NCBI GenBank assembly: GCA_033239125.1
Contig: BSWB01000006.1
Coordinates: 35,022,001 to 35,086,000, forward strand
Source: Fagopyrum homotropicum
Lineage: Eukaryota > Streptophyta > Magnoliopsida > Caryophyllales > Polygonaceae
Reading direction: 5' to 3'
Length of the DNA stretch: 64,000 nt
Every line of letters starts with the position of its first letter. Positions within the stretch are counted from its first letter, which is position 1. The notes below the pieces were generated by a model. The model made no database searches and had not been told where the DNA came from. It worked only from the letters and a program-made list of their open reading frames with translations. Of this stretch, positions 55,522-64,000 are shown one piece after another. A program made the translations under genes and the position numbers.

Positions 55522-56944
55522 AGCTTGCAGGGATTTCTTTTCTTTATTTATTATGCAGTTCAGCTTTGTCCGGTGAGTAATCTGTTCTTATGACTTATTT
55601 GACCCATTGGGACAATGTGTCCCAAGTATGGGGTATGCAGATATGTATTTGACTTATGTGGATGATTGTATGACTCTTGATGGATATTTATGATTTTATC
55701 TTGCTCTATATGCTTATCTGAGACTACATGCATGCATACAGGTTATTTGATTGAGAAAAACGTCAAAAACTAGTTTAAGAAAAAAAAAATTTTGACCTCG
55801 ACCGAAGTGGTTCTGACCGATCGAGGTACTTTACCTCGGTTGACTTAGAACATCTCGACCGAGGTGGTTTAACTGAGACAGTTTTCGAAACGATTTTGTG
55901 CTTCTTATTTGGATATGACCTCAGTGAAGATTTTGTTTCCAGACTGGTTTTGAAATCTTTATATGTTTCAAAGGTTTTATGATATGTTTAAGTTGCTAAA
56001 TGCTTTGTTTGAAATTTTGGCATGTTTAATACTTTGTTTTTATCCAAATTATGTTGAATTTGAAGGTTGACACCACATGATGAGTTCTCTCACTTTCTTC
56101 CTGGGATGATTTAGGCAATTCATTCTCTTCTCTTCTTCTTCTTCTTGATCATGTTTAGCCCCTCATATACATATTTGCCTCCCTTTACCTATCCGGGAAT
56201 TTGGAAGCAAGCAAGTGAAAAGCAAGTGAAAGAAAAGTTGAGATATTGGCTGGAAGTTAGAAGGAAACAAATAGGTTTGGGGAAGTCAATCATGATGATA
56301 AGTAACTTGGTACCATTCACATAGCCGGGTCTTTGTGTCTTGCCAAAGTCGGATTGAGCGATATTCCTAACGGGTCATGGTATGTGCATCAAGGGTTTGA
56401 GGCATCTCGAGAAATTGATGATTGCTGATCTCCTAGGCTTCGGTTACTGTGCACCTCTGTCCATGCATCCCAAAATGTAAAGTAAAAAGTAAATAAGCAA
56501 AGCTTATTGGTGGAAGATATTGAAGTTCAAAGGAAGTGAAGTAAGATCCTTTTTCCCGGATTCTAGCACCACATCCCCTATATGCATCCCGCCCTCACAC
56601 GTTTCTTGACTTCTCTTTTAAAAGCCCTTGAGACCTCGAGCTTGTTGATTGACTTGGTGGTTTAAACTAGATTATACATGATTAATTTCGATAATAATGA
56701 TTTATTATGCATTCTATGATTTTATGCAAAGATGAACGACTTTCTTATATTTATAAAATGTTTTGATCATATTTTGATTTTAATTACCATGAAGCATTCT
56801 CTTAGAGTGATCTATGAGTGGAGCACACCACTAAAACATTTTGAAATATTTTTTATTGATCTTTATGACTTATAATCCATTCTATCTTGTACTTAAAATT
56901 TGGAACTTGCTTGGGGACAAGCAAGGAACAAGTATGGGGTATTT
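55522..56944 (+). other. Element III 3' untranslated region and polypurine tract
   Basis: Hairpin and AAGTATGGGGT near 55610-55634, palindrome cluster 55797-55866, conserved block about 56272-56466, perfect hairpin 56906-56925 and a second AAGTATGGGGT (56930-56940) before the LTR. No gene seen. Confidence 0.75.
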
Positions 56945-58704
56945 TGATAGCATGAATTATAGTCTATATTTTGGGGCCTGTTTAGACGTTTATCTTCAAT
57001 AATCTGCATGTTTGAATGTATATTATGTGATTATATTATCGTTTCATCTACTTTTGCGAGAATCGAGGTCTACACCAAGTTTTGTTGTAATCGTAGGTAA
57101 AATGGCACATTTTGGATCGAAATGGAGCTAAGGAGCATAGGAGTCATAGGAGCTACATTCTAGAGCTTAAGGAAGAACTCAGGAAGCATGGACTTAATAA
57201 AGAAGATTCACTTTGGACCAGATTTAAGAGTTTTGACATTCAGCTGAGATTCACCTCGGTCAGCTACAATGTCACCTCGACTGAGGTGATCTAGAGGAGC
57301 GTCTCGACCGAGGCGAATACCCTGACGCGGCGAGATCGTTTATTCTTGGCTGAGATCTTTTATTTTTGGAAGGAGAGATCTTATATTTTTGGGCTGGATT
57401 TCTGGAAGGAAGATCATATATTTTAGAGATCTATTTTAGAGATTAAGATATATTTTATTAGGATAGTATCTTTTCAATATATTTTATCTTTGGAAGATAA
57501 TTCTCCTATATAAAGGGCTGGATTTTCCACAAATCCAACAACCCGCTACCATCGCAGCACTTGGGGAATGAAGAAGCTACATTTAGGAAGGATTTTTGGA
57601 AGGTTGAAGGAATATTGAAGGAAGGATTGATAGCTTATTATAGCTTTGTGAAGGGTTTTGTAAGACTTTCTTAGATTCCCTTCTTGTTGATTTGTCTTGT
57701 TGGATTTGTGATCCAAGGAATGCTTATTTGTTTGATATTTGATTCAGTTATTAAAGTCTTGTTCTTAAGGTTTTTGTGTTCAAATATTCATTTTCTTCCC
57801 ATATATTTGATTATCGCTTTCATGATGATGAGTGGCTAATTTCTTTGTGCGATTCTAGGGTGATTGGCTGGAGGTTGTGGGGAAAACAATGATAAAATAA
57901 TCTTAAATTTCAGTAGGACCCTGAAAGCTCAAGTCTTTATCCTTAACCCTAGAACATCTCGTTCAGTCGATGAACACCTCGGCCGGGGTGGAACTTGACT
58001 GACCGAGGTGACTTTTCTGATCCGTAACTGAGAGTTAAGTGTTGGAGTTTGCCAAATCCTATTCTTATTACACCTTTCTTGGTTCAATGCAAGCCTAGGA
58101 TGAGACTTACCCAGTAATTCCTTAGTTTGTTTACCCATGATCATAAGTGTAGGTAATAAAGGTTTATCCTTTATTGGGGTTTGAGTGTGCCTTCATCTCA
58201 TCTTTGTGAGTCAGCCTAAGACTTACCCGGTAAAGGTTGATTCTATTCCCTTAGTTGGTGTGTTGGTTTGAGATTATAATTCCTTTCCTTAGTACCTTGA
58301 GACTTACCCGATAATAGGAACTTTTGGTTTGGAGTTAGTGAGTAGTGAGACTTACCCGGTGATCTATTCCACTTTAGTAACACCTTCCCTTTGCAAAACC
58401 TCAGTTTTGTCCGCTTATCTTGAGATCTTGAGTTGGAACCACAACTAGATGCTTTAATCCCTAGAATTTGCATATTTCCATTAATTGACTATACTATCAT
58501 CTTTGATTGCTTTAATTGCTTTTTTGGTTAGTTGCAATATTGACTACCTATATTGATTTTGTTTCACCTAAGTCCCTGAGATCGACACCCCGGAATTCTT
58601 GCTTTTACTACGATTGACCCGTACACTGCGGGTTCGCATCCTTATTTTAGGCATACATCTAGGGTTATAAATTTAAAGCTTGCACACACCATTTGGAGCG
58701 AACA
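56945..58704 (+). repeat. Element III 3' LTR
   Basis: TGATAGCATG...GGAGCGAACA followed by TSD CTCTC. TATA region (cctatataaaggg) near 57505 is better kept than in the 5' LTR. Confidence 0.95.
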
Positions 58705-58795
58705 CTCTCCAATGGACAAAGTTGTTGCCGCAAAAGAGTGGTGGTCGAGATGTGGATCTCCCTTGAGCGAATCCTCCATCACCTACAAAGTTCAT
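58705..58795 (-). pseudogene. Copia Gag, first 30 codons
   Basis: ATG at 58795 (minus), then a typical copia Gag opening (RSTSRPPLFCGNNFVHW). The frame continues at 21988 after the target duplication, so element III landed in gag codon 31. Confidence 0.85.
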
Positions 58796-58836
58796 GATTA
58801 GTCTCACTGATGGTTAAATCAATATACGTGAGTTTA

Positions 58837-58848
58837 GCTCTGATACTA
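58837..58848 (-). promoter_or_regulatory. Copia primer binding site
   Basis: TAGTATCAGAGC on the minus strand, one change from TGGTATCAGAGC, the site complementary to initiator tRNA-Met used by most plant copia elements. It lies next to the LTR end. Confidence 0.8.
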
Positions 58849-58850
58849 AT

Positions 58851-60224
58851 TGAAGAACCGTATATGTGAATATAAAGGATACAAATAATCTAGAAGGGGG
58901 AGGGGGTTGAATAGAGTATGAGAACTTTTCGCAAAAACCTATCTCAAGGCTTTGAAACCGATTTCATGGCCTTGATGTCGATATGTTCTCTTTATGATGC
59001 AACTGGTTTTCAAGGGCTTTGAAAGTGATTTCAAGGCCTTGACTCAGAAAACCTACTAACAACGTTAGTCACAATTAAGCAAGAATTAGTGTGGGAGTAA
59101 AAGATCGACATAGTGATATGTTTACGAAGTTTAGCTCTAATAGTCTACGTCTCCATCCTAGGGTTTTTTTACCCGTAGGATCTAACTATCTATTATCTGC
59201 CTCAAAGAGTCCTAGATACAACCTAGAATAAATCCCCTTCTTCTCTCACTGTAGCCAATGCTACGATCTAGTTCCAACTCTTAACCTAGCAATAATAGCC
59301 TAGTTACTTTGCAAAGTAACACACACTTGAGTACAACACTCTCTAGATATTCCAATGAAGCTCTTGTGTTATTCACTCTCTAGGGAAGTAAGCTTTTGTA
59401 AACTAAGAGGAAAAAAAAACTTTTTGAACGAATGAAGATGATTGTGATCGCTTGAAGACTTAGATGTTTCTGTGTAAGCTTAGTGTTATTCTCTTCAATC
59501 GTGATCTTCATTTATAGTCTTCGATGGAGAACTTCTAGCCGTTTTAAAGATGAAAGTTGTGAGGTTATTCTTTCTTCATGGAACACAGTGTAGGTTGAGA
59601 TGAAGTAGCCGTTGTAGGATCTTCTATCATCTTCATCTCCTTGACGCACGTTTAGAGTTTTCTTCTTTGAGATCTTCTCTTGAAAGAGCCGTTGAGGATC
59701 TTGTCGTTGAAGTCCTTGTTTCAAGATTCAAGATCTTCTAAGTTGTTGAGAATATCTCTCTTTGATTGTCGTTGAAGATCTTCAAGATCTTTGTGCGATC
59801 CGTTGGAGGAGATCTTCAATCTTGCGTCGGTTAAGATCTTTCTGAGATCTTTTTGTTGGGCCGATATCTCCTCTACAAAGTCCGTTGGAGATTTGAGCTG
59901 GCCGATATCTTCTCTTGATATTTTGTTTGAAGAAATTCTCTTGATCCTTGGTAGATTTGGTTGTTGAGATTGAATCTTGATTTTGAAATCCTTCCAGCCG
60001 ATGTATCCCTTGTATCGTGTTTCAAGACTTCGGCTTTGATCCCTTGAAATGGTTTTCAAGGCCTCCGTTCATCTTTTGAAATGTTTTCCAAGGTCTGCAC
60101 ACATTTAACAAACACAAAATCAAACCATGCAATCTAGAAATATAATCGATATTTGTTAGTGTATAAACCGCTCATAATGTTAAGTCTTCCATCATCACAT
60201 ATACGAATATATAACCAAGGTGGA
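58851..60224 (-). repeat. Copia 5' LTR (outer edge approximate)
   Basis: The inner end is fixed by the PBS: on the plus strand the LTR opens TGAAGAACCGTATATG at 58851. A TATAAA lies at 59512-59517 (minus). The outer edge is a guess near 60224 (a CA after a weak inverted match to the inner end); there is no second LTR to compare. 59690-60060 is rich in agatctt repeats. Confidence 0.6.
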
Positions 60225-60225
60225 G

Positions 60226-61661
60226 TTATCATGTATGATATACGATTCTTGTGCAATTTGCAAACAAGACTAAACAAATAAAATCTTGAATTACAAAATG
60301 ACCTACTAACTCGAATAAATAATAATGAAGTTATATGACTTCAACTCTATACTAATAAACTAGTTTATATCTCGTGTCTTGCACGAGTATTTGTTAAAAA
60401 ATAATTTAAAAGTTGTGTATTCTGGTGATATAAACCAAAAACTATTTTACGTATATAATTGATTCGATAAAAGGACATAAAAATATTTAGCGACCCACAA
60501 AACAGTTCGTCAACGGCCAACAAAACCGTCGATCAACGACCCATATAATGAATAGTTTGCAAACTATAAGCATTACTTGATGTATAACGGATATTAATCC
60601 GTTATGAATAAAAATTATAATTTAACTTAGTCTAAAGGTATGATTTGTTTTATCTTCAAACTCTCTATTTATACAAGTTCTCAAATCATCAGTCTTACTT
60701 GATAATCGATTTCGGATTGCAAAATCGCTGAAAATAATATTAATCCGTCATGAATAAAAATTATATTTTAACTTAACAAAAAGACTAAAAATTCATGATT
60801 TATTTAATCTTCAAACCTTCTATTTATATAACTTCTCAAACTATCAACCTTTGATGTGAAATAACAAAATGGCTGGAAATATTTAAGAACCCACAAAATA
60901 GTAGGTCAACAACCCATAAAGTAGTAGGTCAACGACCCATATAACGGATATTAATCCATTATGCATAAAAATTATATTCAACTTAGCCAAAAGGCTAAGA
61001 AATGTATAACTTGTTTAACCTTCAAACCTTCTATTTATACAAGCTCTTAAACCATCATCCATACTTGATAATCGTTGTAGGATAGCAAAATCACTGAAAA
61101 TAGTAGGTCAACGACCCATAAAATAATAGGTCAACGACCCATAAAACAGATATTAATCCATTATGAATAAAACTTATAGTTCAACTTAGTCAAAAGGCAA
61201 AAAATGTATGATTTGTTTAATCTTCAAACCCTCTATTTATACAATTTAGCGACCCACAAAACAATAAGTTAACGACATACAAAATATTAAGTCAACGACC
61301 CATAAAATAGTTGGTCAACGACCTGGATAGTGGATATTAATCCGTTATAAATAAAAATTATATATACTTCAACTTAGCCAAAATGCCAAGATAATATATG
61401 GTCTTACTTGATAATTGTTGTGGATAGTAAAATCGTTGAAAATATTTAGCAACCAAAAAAACAGTAGGTCAACGATTCATATAACGTATATTAATCCGTT
61501 ATGAATAAAAATTATTGTTCAACTTAGCCAATAGGCCAAAAATGTATGATTTGTTTAATCTTTAAATCTTTTTTATATATAAGTTAGCGACTCACAAAAC
61601 AGTAGGTGATCCACAAAACAATAAGTCAACGACCTAGATAATGGATATTAATCCGTTATGA
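60226..61661. repeat. Degenerate tandem array, left part
   Basis: A phrase like ttaatccgttatgaataaa returns near 60594, 60744, 60952, 61151, 61338, 61491 and 61649, at 150-210-bp spacing, together with ggtcaacgaccca, gccaaaaggc and tatttatacaa. This is an old, uneven satellite-like array. No coding; the first 170 bases show no repeat. Confidence 0.75.
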
Positions 61662-61899
61662 AAATAAAATGAAAGAATTTGGCCAAATAGGCCTTTTTCA
61701 GTTTGTTTTTGAAAGTGTACCCCATTATTTTTACCACTTTCATTTAGTGGTAGGTAAAAGTAATTAACTCCTCTATTTTAATAAAAAAAGAAACAGATAT
61801 TACAATTACAACACTGTTACGTACAAATGAAAATTTCTTAACTATTTTTTTCTTTTCTTTTCTTTGTTTTGCCTTTTTTTTATTTCCTTGTATGAATTT

Positions 61900-62080
61900 C
61901 ATACCAAAATTTCATGTCAAATTACATACCAGAATACATATCAAAATTACACACCAGAATTACATACCAGAATTTCATACCAAAATATTATACTAGAACT
62001 ACATACCAGAATTACATACCAGAATTGCATACTAGAATTACATACCAGAATTACATATCAGAATTACATACTAGAATTTT
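61900..62080. repeat. Short tandem repeat, cataccagaatta type
   Basis: About a dozen imperfect copies of a 12-13-bp unit (acataccagaatt). Frames read here as repeated Tyr-Gln-Asn phrases are by-products of the repeat. Confidence 0.85.
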
Positions 62081-62291
62081 TTTTGTTCTTTTTATCCTAT
62101 TTTATTTTTTAAAATTTTCTGGTAAGAGTTTTTGATATGAAATTCATAACAGAAACTCATATACCCAAAAGTTTCCATCAGTAAAATGCTTCACTCCTTA
62201 TATTCATTAAGTGACATTATCTTTTAAATTACCAAGATTTCTCATCAAACGTGCCTTCACAAGTTGGGATCGAGGGGATACTAGTCCCCAA

Positions 62292-62294
<3 letters not shown>

Positions 62295-62386
<92 letters not shown>
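62295..62386. repeat. (AT)n microsatellite
   Basis: About 92 bp of uninterrupted AT dinucleotide. Length may be unreliable in assembly. Confidence 0.97.
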
Positions 62387-62388
<2 letters not shown>

Positions 62389-63163
62389 CAAATGCAATTA
62401 ATAAAGAGTGTAGAGTCACTAACTACTAGAGATATAAAGATCTTCATTCCAACTGTCATACGCTGGCTGTAGCAAGCTAAAAGATGCATTTTAGCTGGAA
62501 TTGACACTCCATTAACTTGAATGTTTCATTGTTTAAGGCATCAAACTCGCAAATCTTCACATAGTGTTTAACACAGTGTGTGTCAATATGAAGAGCTTTG
62601 TCGATGCTTCACACAGTGTTTAACAAAGGGATTCAAAGTACTTGTGATAGATCTGACTCGAGGAGGTAAAAACAACCTACTCGATTCTTAAAACTCGATG
62701 GGATCCTTATAAGAGTGATTGCCTCAATTGACTCAGTTGATTCTTAAAACTCCATGAACCTACTCGTAGGGGGCGTCGACAATGGCACAATGGCGGTTCA
62801 CCAACAGGAGTTCCATGATCTACAAATCTATGTCGAGGTAAAAGTCGACGGCATCGAGAAAGGCGCGATAGGTGTAGATATGGAGACCGTCGATTCTCTA
62901 AGCCTGGGCCTTGGAGGCAAAACCGAGCCGTCGAGAGGCGAGAGAGCGGAAGTAAGCCTTTGCCTATTGCTAGATCAATTGTGATTTTTCAGATCTGGAA
63001 TGTGGAATGGGAAATAAAAGGAGAAAAAGAGAGGAGAGAAGGAGAAGATGGAGGTAGGGTTTGAATAGTTAAAATAAAATGGGTACATTAACCTAATAGT
63101 AAAATGCTAATGGCCTATTTACTAAACTAAAAACTTAAAACAACCTAGTTATCTAATTAGCCC

Positions 63164-64000
63164 AAATAAAAATTATACTTCGACTTAGCCAAAATGTTAA
63201 GAAATGTATGATTTCTTTTAATCTAAAAAAAACCTTTATTTATACAAGTTCTCAAATTATCAGTCTTACTTGATAATCGATGTGGAATAGTAAATTCGTT
63301 GAAAATAATTAGCAACCCACAAAACAGTAGGTCAACGATCCAACGGATTAATATCCGTTATGAATAAAAATTATTGTTCAACTTAGCCAAAAAGGCCAAA
63401 AAATGTATGATTCGTTTAATCTTCAAACCTTTTTTTATATAAGTTAGCAATGCACAAAACAATAGGTGATCCACAAACAATAAGTCAACGACTCATGTGA
63501 ACGACCCAGATAATGGATATTAATTCGTTACAAAAATAAAAATTATACTTCAACTTAGCAAAAAGGTTAATCGGATAATCGACGTGGGATAAAATTCGTT
63601 GAAAATATTTAGCAACCCACAAATATTTGGTCAACGACCCACAAAACAATAGGTCAACGACCCACAATACAGATACTAATATGTTATGAATAAAAACTAT
63701 ATTTCAAATCAGCAAAAAATGTATGATTTGTTTAATTTTCAAAGTTCAAATCCTTTATTTATACAAGTTTTCAAACTATGATCCTTACTTAATAATCGAT
63801 GTGGGATAACGAAATTCTTGAAAATTTTAACGTAAATAGATTGATCTTATAATCCTTCAAAAATAATTTTGGAAAAAAATAAAGATCTTTCCAAAAATAA
63901 ATTATTTAACTTTTGACGGCTTGGAAATAAAAAAATACGTAAATTAAATTATTTTTAAAATATTTAGGAGATCTTGTTAGTTAAAGTTTTACTTGAAATA
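63164..64000. repeat. Degenerate tandem array, right part
   Basis: Continues the array of 60226-61661 after the DNA element: gaataaaaattat near 63360, 63530 and 63690, with gtcaacgacccac and cttcaacttagc phrases. Runs out of the window; the last 150 bases are AT-rich without clear units. Confidence 0.7.

Larger units (their letters stand above)
21994..58704 (+). mobile_element. Element III: Athila-like gypsy element, family A, RT-less, split by element I
   Basis: 5' LTR 21994-23754 and 3' LTR 56945-58704, flanked by CTCTC on both sides (21989-21993 and 58705-58709) inside copia gag. Its own body is 21994-28134 plus 53445-58704; the rest is nested element I. By eye the LTRs differ at roughly 45-50 of 1760 positions, making it the oldest of the three nested elements, and its coding region has many stops. 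It lacks RT-RNase H like element IV. Confidence 0.93.
61670..63163. mobile_element. Mutator-like non-autonomous element in the tandem array
   Basis: Flanked by AAATAAAA at 61662-61669 and 63164-63171, where array sequence resumes in register. The ends are imperfect inverted repeats (aatttggccaaataggcc inward from the left; taattagataactagg from the right) and match the terminus at 17121. The 8-bp duplication and weak ends leave hAT as an alternative. A GC-richer part (62750-63000) with a 76-codon frame may be captured gene DNA; I do not recognise it. Confidence 0.6.

Noticed and set aside
59512..60059. Two minus-strand frames of 70 and 112 codons
   Set aside because: They lie in the copia LTR in a stretch of agatctt repeats, with no family resemblance.
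62207..62507. Several frames with long Tyr-Ile repeats
   Set aside because: Read-through of the (AT)n microsatellite in several frames and strands.

Overview
The window is nuclear DNA from a flowering plant, probably a eudicot. It is a repeat-only, heterochromatin-like stretch: nearly every base belongs to a transposable element, and I found no intact host gene. The evidence is plant-type LTR retrotransposons of the Ty3/gypsy Athila-like lineage (primer site matching tRNA-Asp, Gag-Pol in one frame, an extra ORF after pol, no chromodomain), a Ty1/copia element, an APE-type LINE, Mutator-like DNA elements, and a fragment of an S-domain receptor-like kinase gene.

Layout. 1-1598: 5' part of a LINE ORF2 (endonuclease plus start of RT), running in from outside the window. 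1599-13586: gypsy element IV on the minus strand, inside the LINE, with an extra partial copy of LTR-PBS-gag at its left edge. 13587-14650: 3' part of the LINE with poly(A). 14651-15680: two and a bit copies of a 473-bp tandem repeat. 15690-16425: broken S-domain kinase fragment (minus). About 16426-17121: sequence ending in a Mutator-like terminus. 17122-21993 and 58705-about 60224: a copia element (minus), truncated in RT, carrying a 947-bp fold-back MULE (19969-20915) and split by a large nested insertion. 21994-58704: three gypsy elements nested like Russian dolls: III (21994-58704, TSD CTCTC) holds I (28135-53439, TSD AATAC), which holds II (36348-49780, TSD AGCAG). 60226-64000: a degenerate tandem array interrupted by a second MULE-like element (61670-63163).

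Elements I, III and IV belong to one family (A). Element II is a related but distinct family (B). II keeps every domain: Gag, PR, RT, RNase H, INT and the extra ORF, here called ORFX. III and IV lack RT-RNase H but keep INT, with the same deletion end just after Gag-PR. I keeps RT-RNase H but lacks INT. By-eye LTR divergence (III > I > II) agrees with the nesting order.

The most notable signal is a short palindrome scattered through each element and different in the two families: CACCTCGACCGAGGTG-like in A, CCACGACCGTGG-like in B. In both families it clusters at the same places: upstream of the LTR TATA box, in the LTR after a conserved GACCCTGA, in the protease-RT linker, upstream of a second TATA box that lies about 440 bp before ORFX, and in the ORFX leader. 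ORFX has no visible membrane segment; in family A it has an Arg-rich patch. A family-specific DNA- or RNA-binding control module, comparable in principle to the VANC/VANDAL motif system, is a testable inference.
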